From JAILLW01 sp045629045 (GTDB taxonomy: Bacteria; Bacillota; Clostridia; Lachnospirales; Lachnospiraceae), in assembly GCA_045629045.1 (NCBI GenBank), contig JAZQQM010000004.1, positions 186,001 through 250,000 on the forward strand: 64,000 nucleotides of DNA, in the 5' to 3' direction. This document shows positions 44,808-54,063 of this stretch, one piece after another. The notes under the pieces are model-generated. The model was not told the origin of the DNA, did no database searches, and worked only from the letters and a program-made list of their open reading frames with translations. Both the position numbers and the translations under genes were made by a program. Numbering within the stretch: position 1 is the first letter of the stretch; every line of letters starts with the position of its first letter.

Positions 44808-45980
44808 ATGGCAGAAACTAAACGCGACTACTATGAAGTCTTAGGCGTTAGTAAATCCGCAGATGATGCGGAACTAAAAAAAGCATACAGAGCATTAGCT
44901 AAGAAGTATCACCCGGATATGAATCCGGGTGATGCTGAGGCTGAGAAGAAATTTAAGGAAGCTTCGGAAGCATATGCCATCTTAAGCGACCCGGAGAAGC
45001 GTAAGCAGTATGACCAGTTCGGATTTGCTGCATTCGAAGGCGGCGCAGGTGGCGGCGGATTCGGTGGCTTTGATTTTAATTCTATGGACTTTAGTGATAT
45101 CTTTGGAGATATCTTCGGAGATTTCTTCGGCGGCGGAAGAAGCCGAAGAACTTCTAACGGTCCCATGAAGGGTGCCAATATCCGTACCAGTGTGCGTATA
45201 ACTTTTGAAGAAGCGACCTTCGGCGTGGAAAAAGAGATAGAATTAACCTTAAAGGACGAATGCGGAACCTGTCACGGTACGGGAGCAAAAGCCGGAACCA
45301 CTCCGGAAACCTGTCCCAAGTGCGGAGGCAAAGGACAGGTTGTATTCACTTCACAGTCTTTCTTCGGTACTGTTCGTAACGTTCAGACCTGTCCGGATTG
45401 TAACGGAACAGGTAAGATTGTTAAGGAGAAATGTCCCGATTGTTACGGTAACGGATATATTGCCAGCAAGAAGAAGATTCAGGTATCTATTCCTGCAGGT
45501 ATTGATAACGGTCAAAGTGTGCGAATTCGTGAAAAAGGTGAGCCCGGTACCAACGGCGGCCCAAGAGGCGATTTGCTCGTAGAAGTAATCGTATCCCGCC
45601 ATCCTATTTTCCAAAGACAGGATTACAATATTTACTCAACCGTTCCAGTATCTTATGCAGTTGCGGCTTTGGGCGGTGAAATTGTTGTAGACACCGTTGA
45701 TGGCAAGGTCATTTATGAAGTTAAGGCCGGAACCCAGACTGACACTAAAGTCAGACTTAAGGGTAAGGGTGTTCCTACACTTCGAAACAAGGATGTTCGA
45801 GGCGATCACTATGTTACGCTTGTTGTACAGACTCCCGAGAAGTTATCAAATGAAGCCAAAGAATTGCTTCGTAAGTTCGACGAACTTACAGGCGACAGCT
45901 TAAATGCCGCTTCCCGTGCAGGAGCATCGGATGATTCTTCTTCAGATAAAGATAAGAAGAAAAAATTCTGGAAGACATGA
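44808..45980 (+). CDS. dnaJ: Chaperone DnaJ (Hsp40)
   Basis: 390 residues. J-domain (about 4-70) with the HPD motif (YHPDMNPGD), a Gly/Phe-rich stretch (about 75-120), four CxxCxGxG-type zinc repeats (about 145-215) and the C-terminal substrate domains. It stimulates the DnaK ATPase. It starts 4 nt after dnaK, last gene of the heat-shock operon. Confidence 0.97.
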   Translation: MAETKRDYYEVLGVSKSADDAELKKAYRALAKKYHPDMNPGDAEAEKKFKEASEAYAILSDPEKRKQYDQFGFAAFEGGAGGGGFGGFDFNSMDFSDIFGDIFGDFFGGGRSRRTSNGPMKGANIRTSVRITFEEATFGVEKEIELTLKDECGTCHGTGAKAGTTPETCPKCGGKGQVVFTSQSFFGTVRNVQTCPDCNGTGKIVKEKCPDCYGNGYIASKKKIQVSIPAGIDNGQSVRIREKGEPGTNGGPRGDLLVEVIVSRHPIFQRQDYNIYSTVPVSYAVAALGGEIVVDTVDGKVIYEVKAGTQTDTKVRLKGKGVPTLRNKDVRGDHYVTLVVQTPEKLSNEAKELLRKFDELTGDSLNAASRAGASDDSSSDKDKKKKFWKT

Positions 45981-46044
45981 TAATTCCTATCAGACTAAGG
46001 ATTACAGATACCGAAATTTAATTTAGGTAACAGAGGAAATCAGT

Positions 46045-46683
46045 ATGGACACTAAAACCAGAGTTTCCCAAATAATTAAATTGCTTGATGAAGAATACGG
46101 CACCGATTTTCGGTGCTTTCTTCATTATGAGAAACCCTATGAACTGCTTATTGCCACGATTCTCAGCGCGCAGTGTACCGACGAACGTGTCAACATTGTG
46201 ACCAAGGATTTGTTTGTTAAGTATCCCAATCTTGAGGCTTTTGCAACTGCATCGCTTCCGGAATTGGAAAAAGATATACATTCAACGGGCTTTTATCATA
46301 ATAAAGCAAAGAACATAATTGAGTGTGCAAAAGAGCTTGTTACTAAATACAAGGGAGAAGTTCCCTCGGATATTGATGAACTCATATCTTTGCCCGGAGT
46401 GGGACGTAAGACTGCAAACGTAATTCGTGGAAATATTTACCATGAACCGAGTATTGTAGTTGATACTCATGTCAAAAGGATATCAAATAAGCTGGGTGTT
46501 ACTAAAGAACAGGACCCTGTAAAAATAGAATTTGATTTAATGAAAAAAATTCCAAAGGACCACTGGATCCTTTGGAATATAGATTTAATTACTTTGGGCA
46601 GAACCATATGTAAGGCTCCCAATCCGAATTGTAAGGAGTGCTTCCTTAAGGGAAGCTGCAAAGAGTATGAGAAGAAGCACTAA
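46045..46683 (+). CDS. nth: Endonuclease III
   Basis: 212 residues. HhH-GPD fold: LPGVGRKTANVI with the catalytic Lys near 120 and VDTHVKR with the catalytic Asp near 138; 4Fe-4S loop C-x6-C-x2-C-x5-C at the C-terminus. It removes oxidised pyrimidines and cuts AP sites in base excision repair. AGAGG precedes the ATG. Convergent with the next gene. Confidence 0.95.
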   Translation: MDTKTRVSQIIKLLDEEYGTDFRCFLHYEKPYELLIATILSAQCTDERVNIVTKDLFVKYPNLEAFATASLPELEKDIHSTGFYHNKAKNIIECAKELVTKYKGEVPSDIDELISLPGVGRKTANVIRGNIYHEPSIVVDTHVKRISNKLGVTKEQDPVKIEFDLMKKIPKDHWILWNIDLITLGRTICKAPNPNCKECFLKGSCKEYEKKH

Positions 46684-46714
46684 ATACTTCGAATAAATCC
46701 ACTTACGGTAAGAA

Positions 46715-47353
46715 TTAGGAATCAGCTTGCTTTGATGCCTCCGGCTCTGATAAGTACTCTTCCAGTTTACTCACAATACTATGGCTCATCATGGAGTTAA
46801 TTTCGGAAGCTTTTGTAATCAACTCTTTTATTTTGTCCGTGTTGCCTTCATCAGAGTATATCTTTGCAAGCAAATCAAAGGAAGAACTGACATCGGTGTC
46901 GGTTTCCATAGCAAATTCCAAGATAGACTTTGCTTCACTAATGAATTCATTCTCATATAAATAATGTGCCCACTGATTAAGCGTACGGGCCAAAGTTGTG
47001 TATGCCTGGTCATACATAATTAGCTTATCTATGTTAGGAGCACCGTATTTTAATTTAAGATCTGTGTTGGTAAAACCTGTAAAGTTTACAATGGGAGATT
47101 CCGATATACTTTCTAGTGCGCGGTGATAATCGGATACTTTAGGATCATCCTTAAGAGTGTCCATGGGAAGAGCATCAAAAGGTATCGTAATGTAGTTAAG
47201 GTCATCAAGACTTTTGCGCCTTGTGGAATTTGCCTTGGTCTCACGATCCCAGAAACTTTGATATTCTTCCGCTTCCTTGTCACGCTGCCTGTGAATCGTA
47301 TACATAAGTGTTAAACAAAATATTACAACACTTGCAAAGATAGGGTATTTCAT
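46715..47353 (-). CDS. Membrane-anchored TPR-like protein of unknown function
   Basis: 212 residues. One N-terminal membrane segment (about 3-20), a charged linker, then a helical region (about 115-205) with TPR-like pairs (ARTLNQWAHYLYENEFISEAKSIL, read as two helices, and the similar SSSFDLLAKIYSDEGNTDKIKEL). No family recognised. Divergent from the small peptide gene; its 5' end contains the promoter of the opposite transcript. Confidence 0.6.
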   Translation of the reverse strand: MKYPIFASVVIFCLTLMYTIHRQRDKEAEEYQSFWDRETKANSTRRKSLDDLNYITIPFDALPMDTLKDDPKVSDYHRALESISESPIVNFTGFTNTDLKLKYGAPNIDKLIMYDQAYTTLARTLNQWAHYLYENEFISEAKSILEFAMETDTDVSSSFDLLAKIYSDEGNTDKIKELITKASEINSMMSHSIVSKLEEYLSEPEASKQADS

Positions 47354-47360
47354 ATATAAT
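47332..47360 (+). promoter_or_regulatory. Sigma-A promoter for the peptide/vanW operon
   Basis: TTGCAA (47332-47337), 17-bp spacer, TATAAT (47355-47360), partly inside the start of the divergent gene; 38 nt upstream of the ATG at 47399. Confidence 0.65.
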
Positions 47361-47398
47361 TCCTTTCAGTAAAGATTTACCAAAAAAGGTGAAAAAAT

Positions 47399-47506
47399 AT
47401 GTTAAATTTTAACAATAAAAAGGGTAGAAAAGTAGCATCGATTATTATTGTACTTATTCTTATCCTTGCAATGATTATACCAACTATAGCATCTTTGATG
47501 CCCTAA
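47399..47506 (+). CDS. 35-residue single-span membrane peptide
   Basis: A short frame starting MLNFNNKKGRKVAS, then ~17 hydrophobic residues (IIIVLILILAMIIPTIA) and ending LMP. AAAAAGGTG lies upstream at suitable spacing, a promoter lies 38 nt upstream, and the vanW gene begins 17 nt after the stop. The positive-inside N-terminus fits a type II single-span peptide. Family unknown. Confidence 0.6.
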   Translation: MLNFNNKKGRKVASIIIVLILILAMIIPTIASLMP

Positions 47507-47522
47507 GGCAATGAGGCATACT

Positions 47523-49064
47523 ATGTTTAAGAGGCTGTTAACAACTGTATCGGGACTTTGTGCGGGTGTGATTCTTCTTGTGATTTCACCTGCTTTTTGC
47601 TATGCGGAAAATATGGGTACAGCCAATGATTCCGATATAATTCTTCAGGGAATTTATGCCGAGAACATTCCTCTGGGTGGCCTTAGTGAACAGGAAGCTG
47701 CAGAAGCAATTAACGTCTATATTTCCGAACTTTCCAACAGAACAATTACTCTTTATACGGTAAACGACAACGAAGTTACAATTACTCCGGCCGATATAGG
47801 AATACGTTGGAGTAATCCCGAGATAATAGAGGATGCTCTTGCCTATGGACATGGCGGTAATGTTGTACAACGATATAAAATGCGAAAAGACTTAGGATAT
47901 ACCAACCAGGTATATGATATTTCTTATTCGGTGGATGATGCATTGGTACATCAGATTCTTACGGAACAGTGCTCGATTTATAATCAGGATGCCGTTAACG
48001 GTAAAGTTTCTTTAGAAAGCGGAAACTTCGAAATTACGGAGGGTCGTACAGGTCTTATTCTTGATGTGGATGCATCTGCATCCGGACTTGAAAATTTCAT
48101 TCAAAATGAATGGAGCGGTGAGAATACCGCTTATCAGCTGACAATTCAGGTGGACGACCCTAACGGTTCTGCTGCTGATCTTGCTTTGGTTAAAGATCAG
48201 TTAGGTACATATAGTACAAGCTTTAAAACATCATCTTCTTCACGTAGCGCCAATGTAAGTAACGGTGCTTCACTTATTAACGGAAGTGTAATATATCCCG
48301 GCGAAGAGTATTCTTTCTACGATCACGTTAAGCCATTTACCAGCGAAAACGGATATAAGCTTGCTGCTGCATATTCGTCAGGTCAGGTTGTAGATTCTGT
48401 AGGAGGAGGAATCTGTCAGGTTTCATCTACTTTGTATAATGCCGTACTTATGGCAGAACTTGAGGTAACAGAGCGCCGTAATCACGGTATGATTGTTACC
48501 TATGTTGATCCTGCAAGAGATGCAACTATTGCCGAAAGTGCCGGAACAGACTTTAAATTTAGGAACAATACTGATGCACCGATTTATATTGACGCATATA
48601 CTACTGAAGATAAACATCTTTATATTACTATTTACGGGCATGAAACACGTCCTGCGGATAGGGAACTTACTTATGAAAGTGAAGTTATTTCAAGAACGGA
48701 TCCTCCTGCCGACGTATATATTCAGGATCCTAATCAGCCTGCAGGCTATGTAAGCACCCAGTCTGCACATGTGGGTTATAAAGCCAACTTATGGAAGGTT
48801 GTTACTCAAAACGGCGAAACAACCCGTGAACTTGTTAATACGAGCACCTATAATCCTGCTCCGAAATATATAACTGTAGGTACTGCTACGGACGATCCTG
48901 TCGCCGCTGCAGCCCTTAACAGCGCCATTTCTTCAGGTGATCTGGATACTGTGAAGAATGCGGCGAACAGTATAAAGAATGGTCAGGCTCAGGCATCTTT
49001 GGATGAGCAACTGGCGGCATATGAGGCTGCCCTGGCGGCACAGCAGGAACAAGGAGCCGAATAA
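47523..49064 (+). CDS. VanW family secreted protein with peptidoglycan-binding-like N-domain
   Basis: About 513 residues from the ATG at 47523, with GAGG in range; another ATG four codons earlier is less well placed. Signal peptide (about 1-30), a PG_binding_4-like region (about 45-220), and the VanW domain with YPGEEYSFYDHVKPFT, SVGGGICQVSSTLYNA (the hallmark) and ERRNHGMIVTYV (about 260-350), then an Ala/Gln-rich tail. An extracytoplasmic cell-wall protein; exact role unknown despite the name from vancomycin clusters. Its TAA shares a base with the next ATG. Confidence 0.87.
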   Translation: MFKRLLTTVSGLCAGVILLVISPAFCYAENMGTANDSDIILQGIYAENIPLGGLSEQEAAEAINVYISELSNRTITLYTVNDNEVTITPADIGIRWSNPEIIEDALAYGHGGNVVQRYKMRKDLGYTNQVYDISYSVDDALVHQILTEQCSIYNQDAVNGKVSLESGNFEITEGRTGLILDVDASASGLENFIQNEWSGENTAYQLTIQVDDPNGSAADLALVKDQLGTYSTSFKTSSSSRSANVSNGASLINGSVIYPGEEYSFYDHVKPFTSENGYKLAAAYSSGQVVDSVGGGICQVSSTLYNAVLMAELEVTERRNHGMIVTYVDPARDATIAESAGTDFKFRNNTDAPIYIDAYTTEDKHLYITIYGHETRPADRELTYESEVISRTDPPADVYIQDPNQPAGYVSTQSAHVGYKANLWKVVTQNGETTRELVNTSTYNPAPKYITVGTATDDPVAAAALNSAISSGDLDTVKNAANSIKNGQAQASLDEQLAAYEAALAAQQEQGAE

Positions 49065-49645
49065 TGGATGTACTGGTAACCCGCTACATAGGTATTCGAG
49101 GAACTGCCATTCTGGCCCGGGAGTATCGTGATGATTTGGTAAACCGTTATCCTAAATGGCTCGTTGATGAGGCCTGCCAATTTGATTCTTACTTAAATAA
49201 CAGTGATTCTGAAAATATCATTTATGATGCGAACGTTGTATATTCTAAAGAATATACTGAGTTTGGTATTTTCGAAGCATTATTCCAAATGTCGCGTGAA
49301 TTGAAATGCGGTTTGGAAATCAACATCAAAGATATCCCCATTAAACAGGAAACAGTGGAAATATGTGAATTTACCGGTGTAAACCCATACGCTTTGTATG
49401 CCGGGTACTCAAGTGTTGTAGTAGCTCAAGACGGTAAAAAAGCAGTGGAGTTTTTTGAAAAAAACGGAATTTCCGCAACAATTGTTGGCACAACTGCTAA
49501 AGATAATGATAAGATAGTTATTAATGAGGATGAACGGGGATTTCTCCCTCATATCAGAAAAGATGAACTAAAGACTAAATTAGGAAGAAGGTTATATTAT
49601 GAGAGAACAGATTCTATCAGTGCTGGAGAAGAACAGCAGAATTGA
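49064..49645 (+). CDS. Stand-alone AIR synthase/HypE C-terminal-like domain protein
   Basis: 193 residues. The stretch FGIFEALFQMSRELKCGLEI...IPIKQETVEICEFTGVNPY matches the C-terminal AIRS domain of the PurM/HypE/SelD superfamily. The N-terminal ATP-binding half is missing, so the usual kinase-like chemistry cannot occur on this chain; a dimerisation or regulatory part is possible. It overlaps vanW by 1 nt and the Lrp gene by 47 nt, tight coupling that suggests joint function with them. Confidence 0.72.
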   Translation: MDVLVTRYIGIRGTAILAREYRDDLVNRYPKWLVDEACQFDSYLNNSDSENIIYDANVVYSKEYTEFGIFEALFQMSRELKCGLEINIKDIPIKQETVEICEFTGVNPYALYAGYSSVVVAQDGKKAVEFFEKNGISATIVGTTAKDNDKIVINEDERGFLPHIRKDELKTKLGRRLYYERTDSISAGEEQQN

Positions 49646-50081
49646 AATAAAGGAATTGGCTGTAAGATTGGGAGTTGATGAACTTGCGGTAGCCAATGAA
49701 ATTAAAGCTATGGAGGACGAAGGTATTATTTGCGGATACCATACAATGATTGACTGGGAAAAGACATCAATTGAGCAGGTAACCGCATTAATTGAAGTAC
49801 GTATTACTCCACAGCGAGGCCAGGGCTTTGATAATTTAGCAGAAAGAATATACAAGTATCCTGAGGTAAACAGTGTTTATCTTATTTCGGGAGGATACGA
49901 TTTACTTATTACTCTTGAGGGTAAATCATTGAAGGAAGTATCAAGTTTTGTGTCACATAAGCTCAGCACCCTTGAAGGTGTACTTAGCACTGCAACACAT
50001 TTTATTCTTCGTAAATATAAAGATCACGGTACTATCCTTGCTAAAAAATATGAGGATAACAGGGAGTTGATGTCACTATGA
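49599..50081 (+). CDS. Lrp/AsnC family transcriptional regulator
   Basis: 160 residues. N-terminal HTH (ILSVLEKNSRIEIKELAVRLGVDE) and C-terminal RAM/ligand-binding domain (VTALIEVRITPQRGQGFDNLAE). It senses an amino acid or related effector and likely controls this operon or the downstream aminotransferase, with which it overlaps by 4 nt. GAAGG precedes the ATG at 49599; the 47-nt overlap with the previous gene is longer than usual. Confidence 0.88.
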   Translation: MREQILSVLEKNSRIEIKELAVRLGVDELAVANEIKAMEDEGIICGYHTMIDWEKTSIEQVTALIEVRITPQRGQGFDNLAERIYKYPEVNSVYLISGGYDLLITLEGKSLKEVSSFVSHKLSTLEGVLSTATHFILRKYKDHGTILAKKYEDNRELMSL

Positions 50082-51250
50082 GAAATCCGTTAGCAGATAA
50101 AGTCGTTGGCATTAAGCCATCGGGAATTCGTAAATTCTTTGATATTGCTGCTGAGATGGATGATGTAGTATCTCTTGGCGTTGGTGAACCTGATTTTGAT
50201 ACACCCTGGCATATCAGAGACGAGGGTATTTATGCTCTTGAGAAGGGCAGAACCTTTTATACTTCTAATTCAGGTCTTCTTGAACTTAGAAATGAAATAA
50301 ATAATTATATTAAGAGAACCCAGGGCATCTCTTATGATGTCAAAAAAGAAATAATTATTACAGTCGGAGGCTCGGAAGCTATTGATTTGGCGATTCGCGC
50401 CATGATTAACCCCGGTGAGGAAATTATTATTCCGCAACCATCATACGTATCATATGAGCCTTGTGCTGTTTTGGCAGATGCGGTACCTGTAATAATTAAT
50501 CTTAAAGCTGAGAATGAGTTTAGACTTACGGCAGCAGAACTTGAGGAAGCCGTTACGGATAAAACGAAGATAGTAGTCCTTCCTTTTCCTAATAATCCCA
50601 CAGGAGCTATTATGGAAAGAGAAGACCTGGAGGCTATTGCCGAAGTAATTATCAGACATGATTTATTCGTTATTTCAGATGAAATATACGGAGAACTTAC
50701 ATATAAGGGTAAACATGTATCAATTGCATCTCTTCCGGGTATGCAGGAAAGAACTATTTTGATTAATGGATTTTCGAAAGCATATGCAATGACAGGCTGG
50801 AGACTTGGTTATGCATGCGGCCCCGAACTTATTATGAAACAGATGGTTAAGATTCATCAATTTGCTATTATGTGTGCACCCACAACAAGTCAGTATGCTG
50901 CTGTTGAAGCACTTAAGAACGGTGATGAAGACGTTGCCATGATGAGAGAAGATTACAACCAGAGACGTCGGTTTTTAATGAATGCCTTCAAAGAAATGGG
51001 TCTTGAATGCTTCGAACCTTTCGGTGCGTTCTATGTATTCCCCTGTATCAAGGAATTCGGAATGACTTCCGATGACTTTGCTATGCGTCTTCTTAATGAA
51101 GAAAAGATAGCAGTAGTTCCCGGAAATGCCTTCGGTGATTCCGGCGAAGGCTTCCTTAGAATTTCTTATGCATACTCTATTGAGAAACTTAAATTCGCAA
51201 TGGAAAAAATCGCAGCATTTATTGAAAGATTAAGAGCTGAAAAGCAGTAA
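50078..51250 (+). CDS. PLP-dependent aminotransferase, class I
   Basis: 390 residues. VSLGVGEPDFDTPWHIRD, SGLLELRNEI, PFPNNPTGAIMERED near 170, ISDEIYGELTY, and the PLP-lysine motif NGFSKAYAMTGWRLGY near 235 are typical of the aspartate/PatA-like group. Coupled to an Lrp regulator by an ATGA overlap, a common Firmicutes pair. Substrate unknown. Confidence 0.9.
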   Translation: MRNPLADKVVGIKPSGIRKFFDIAAEMDDVVSLGVGEPDFDTPWHIRDEGIYALEKGRTFYTSNSGLLELRNEINNYIKRTQGISYDVKKEIIITVGGSEAIDLAIRAMINPGEEIIIPQPSYVSYEPCAVLADAVPVIINLKAENEFRLTAAELEEAVTDKTKIVVLPFPNNPTGAIMEREDLEAIAEVIIRHDLFVISDEIYGELTYKGKHVSIASLPGMQERTILINGFSKAYAMTGWRLGYACGPELIMKQMVKIHQFAIMCAPTTSQYAAVEALKNGDEDVAMMREDYNQRRRFLMNAFKEMGLECFEPFGAFYVFPCIKEFGMTSDDFAMRLLNEEKIAVVPGNAFGDSGEGFLRISYAYSIEKLKFAMEKIAAFIERLRAEKQ

Positions 51251-51274
51251 ATTTATTTGCCCATATAAGATACA

Positions 51275-52405
51275 ATGAAAGATATCAGATATGACAAGAT
51301 AATTATCGGCGCAGGATTGTATGGCCTTTATAGCGCATTATATTGCGGTAAGCGTGGAGAGCACGTCCTTGTATTGGAAAAGGATGCGGCTCCGTTTATG
51401 CGTGCCACATATATTAATCAGGCCCGTGTTCATATGGGGTATCATTATCCGCGAAGCTTGACTACGGCTATGAAGTCTGCCGGTTATTTTAAGCGGTTCG
51501 TAGATGATTTCGGATTCTGCATACACAGTAAGTTTGATCAGATATATGCTACTTCCGCACAGTTTTCATGGACTGATGCAAAGCAGTTTGCTGAATTTTG
51601 CAAAGCTTCAAATATTAGGTGCGATGAGGTCCCAACGTCACATTATTTCAAAGATGGTGTCTGTGATGGCGCATTTATGACAGAAGAGTATACATATGAT
51701 GCTCATGTTCTAAGGGATTATTATCTGGACGAAATTGCTAAGCTATCGAATATTGAGATTAAGTATAATACATTTCCCAAGTCAATTATTGAAGATGGGG
51801 ACCAATATATCATTACAGATAATCTGTTAACGGATTATAAAACTTCATTTATACTGAATGCAACATATGCGTCTGTTAATGAAGTACTTTCTCTCATATA
51901 TCCCGAGGAAGCGTTTAAATTGAAGTATGAATTATGTGAGATAATATTGTGTGAGCCTTCAGATGAATTACGTGATACAGGTATAACTGTAATGGACGGC
52001 CCGTTCTTTTCCATTATGCCTTTTGGATTGACAGGTCTTCATTCTCTGACGGCAGTTACGTTTACTCCCCATATGGTCAGTTATGATAAAACCGCAACTT
52101 TTAAGTGTCAAAACGGTAACGGTTGTTCGGCAGAAATATTGAATAACTGTAATGAGTGCACTAATCGTCCTGATTCGGCATGGGAATATATGTCACATCT
52201 TGCGGACAAATATCTGCTTGATAAATTTAGTTATAAGTATGTTAAGTCATTATTTTCAATGAAACCCATTTTGGTTAGTTCAGAGGTTGATGACTCAAGA
52301 CCTACGGCAATAAAGGTACACAATAATAAGCCGACATTCATTAGTGTGTTGTCAGGCAAAATAAATACAGTATATGATTTGGATGAGTATTTGACAGAGA
52401 GATAG
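51275..52405 (+). CDS. FAD-dependent oxidoreductase (DAO-like)
   Basis: 376 residues. The N-terminus KIIIGAGLYGLYSALYCGKRG is a GxGxxG dinucleotide fold followed by the acidic end of the second strand (LVLEKD); ARVHMGYHYPRS near 50 resembles substrate-side loops of DAO-type enzymes. It heads a five-gene operon with two GT2 genes, a DegT aminotransferase and a sugar epimerase, so oxidation of a sugar or cofactor-linked intermediate in glycan synthesis is plausible (inference). Confidence 0.75.
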   Translation: MKDIRYDKIIIGAGLYGLYSALYCGKRGEHVLVLEKDAAPFMRATYINQARVHMGYHYPRSLTTAMKSAGYFKRFVDDFGFCIHSKFDQIYATSAQFSWTDAKQFAEFCKASNIRCDEVPTSHYFKDGVCDGAFMTEEYTYDAHVLRDYYLDEIAKLSNIEIKYNTFPKSIIEDGDQYIITDNLLTDYKTSFILNATYASVNEVLSLIYPEEAFKLKYELCEIILCEPSDELRDTGITVMDGPFFSIMPFGLTGLHSLTAVTFTPHMVSYDKTATFKCQNGNGCSAEILNNCNECTNRPDSAWEYMSHLADKYLLDKFSYKYVKSLFSMKPILVSSEVDDSRPTAIKVHNNKPTFISVLSGKINTVYDLDEYLTER

Positions 52406-52408
52406 CAT

Positions 52409-53341
52409 ATGGAAAAGAAATTTATTTCAGTTGTTTTTTATCTTCATAATGATGCGGATGTGCTGGAGAGTTTTCTCGATGCGCTTATTCCGACAATAAA
52501 CAAGGAATTTGAAAATTATGAGCTTATTGCAGTTAATGACTGTTGCCAGGATGCTTCTGTTGCCCTGCTGAAAGAATATCTGGATAATAAGGGACTTAAT
52601 CATATAGTGAGCATAGTTCATATGGGATTTTATCAGGGAGTTGAAGCTTCCATGAATGCAGGCCGTGATGCGGCCATCGGTGATTTTATCTATGAATTTG
52701 ATTCGGTTTATGTTGATTATGATTCTGAAACGGTAGTAGAACTGTTTAATAAATCAGCTGAAGGCTATGATATTGTCAAAGCTGTCGGAGATGTCAGAAA
52801 GAAGATTACTTCAAAGGTATTCTATGCTTTGTACAATAAGTTCAGTCACGGTACGGGAAAGATTGGACCTGAAACATTTAGATTGATTTCGCGTCGTGCC
52901 ATTAACAGAGTTAAGTCTATGGGACAGTACATTCCCTATAGAAAGGCTGTATATGCTAACTGTGGTCTTAATATGACATCGATTATGTATCACAGTGTTT
53001 CGGTTACCGGGAAGAAAAAGCATTATGCCGGAGAACGTCGCAAATTGGCTTTTGATTCTTTTGTGTACTTTACCAATGTGCTTGAGAAGCTTTCGGCATT
53101 TATCAGCGGATTGTTCCTGTTAATAACGGTAGGAACCGGAATATATATCATCACAGATTATTTTAATGTAAATAAGCCGATTGAAGGATGGGTTTCCACA
53201 ATGGCATTTCTGTCATTTGGATTTTTCGGAGTTTTTACTTTATTAACAATTGTACTGAAGTATTTATCTGTATTACTTAGCCTTGAATTTAAGAAACAAA
53301 GATATCTGGTATCCGACATAGAGAAGGTGGTATCAAAGTGA
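52409..53341 (+). CDS. Glycosyltransferase family 2 with C-terminal membrane pair (GtrB/Dpm1-like)
   Basis: 310 residues. GT-A domain with VVFYLHNDADVLESFLDAL, VNDCCQDASV, and an EFDSVYVDYD region where DXD is expected; two hydrophobic segments at about 230-252 and 268-290 as in polyprenyl-phosphate glycosyltransferases. The DXD-like residues are unusual (FDSVYVD). It would make a polyprenyl-linked sugar. Starts 3 nt after the flavoprotein gene. Confidence 0.8.
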   Translation: MEKKFISVVFYLHNDADVLESFLDALIPTINKEFENYELIAVNDCCQDASVALLKEYLDNKGLNHIVSIVHMGFYQGVEASMNAGRDAAIGDFIYEFDSVYVDYDSETVVELFNKSAEGYDIVKAVGDVRKKITSKVFYALYNKFSHGTGKIGPETFRLISRRAINRVKSMGQYIPYRKAVYANCGLNMTSIMYHSVSVTGKKKHYAGERRKLAFDSFVYFTNVLEKLSAFISGLFLLITVGTGIYIITDYFNVNKPIEGWVSTMAFLSFGFFGVFTLLTIVLKYLSVLLSLEFKKQRYLVSDIEKVVSK

Positions 53342-54063
53342 CTGTAAATCTTTTATTTCCTGTACTTAATGAAAGATTAAGATTGGAACGTGGAATTGAT
53401 AATTGCATGAAATACCTTAAGGAAAATGTAACGATTCCATATGAATTAACAATTCTTGATAATGGCTCTGATGATGAAACACCCGATATTGCCAGAAATT
53501 TGGAAAAGAAATATTCCGAGGTTAAATATGTCAGAATTGATGAACGGGGTGTAGGTATTGCCTTTAAAACGGGCATTGAAATGACTACAGCGGATATAGT
53601 CGGATATATGGATATAGATTTGTCTACAGATCTTAAGTATTTGTCAAAGACAATAGATTTGTTTGAAGAAGATGCTTCCCTGCAATATGTTAACGGATCA
53701 AGATTCAGTCCCGAGTCTGATACACAGGGACGCAAATGGTATCGTAAGATTACTTCGGCAGGGCTTGTGTGGATTCTTAAAGTTTTGTTTAAGATGAAAT
53801 CAACCGATGCTTTGTGCGGTTTTACGTTTTTAAGAAGTGACCTGGCTAAGAAATTAGTGGCTCAGTGTTCGGATGATCATGGTTGGTTCTATACTGTTGA
53901 ATTTTTGCTAAGGGCAGAACGAATGGAAGCAAATATCCTGGATATGCCCGTTGAATGGGTAGAGGATTATGACACTACTGTCAAGGTATGGAAAACCATC
54001 AGAAATTATATTAAACAGATGAGTAGATTGCGCAAATTGTTCAAGAAAGAAGGAATTCTGTAA
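53338..54063 (+). CDS. Glycosyltransferase family 2 (Dpm1/Alg5-like, soluble)
   Basis: 241 residues. GTG start at 53338, overlapping the upstream TGA, with AAGGTGG at good spacing. NLLFPVLNERLRLERGI, LDNGSDDETP and the metal-binding DIDLSTD near 95 are conserved; DHGWFYTVEFLLRAER near 180 is the acceptor/catalytic side. No membrane segments. Transfers a sugar, probably to polyprenyl phosphate, partnering with the previous GT2. Confidence 0.83.
   Translation: MTVNLLFPVLNERLRLERGIDNCMKYLKENVTIPYELTILDNGSDDETPDIARNLEKKYSEVKYVRIDERGVGIAFKTGIEMTTADIVGYMDIDLSTDLKYLSKTIDLFEEDASLQYVNGSRFSPESDTQGRKWYRKITSAGLVWILKVLFKMKSTDALCGFTFLRSDLAKKLVAQCSDDHGWFYTVEFLLRAERMEANILDMPVEWVEDYDTTVKVWKTIRNYIKQMSRLRKLFKKEGIL

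Noticed and set aside
47523..49064. Vancomycin-resistance cluster
   Set aside because: VanW-domain proteins are common in Firmicutes; there is no vanA/B ligase, vanH, vanX or vanRS nearby.
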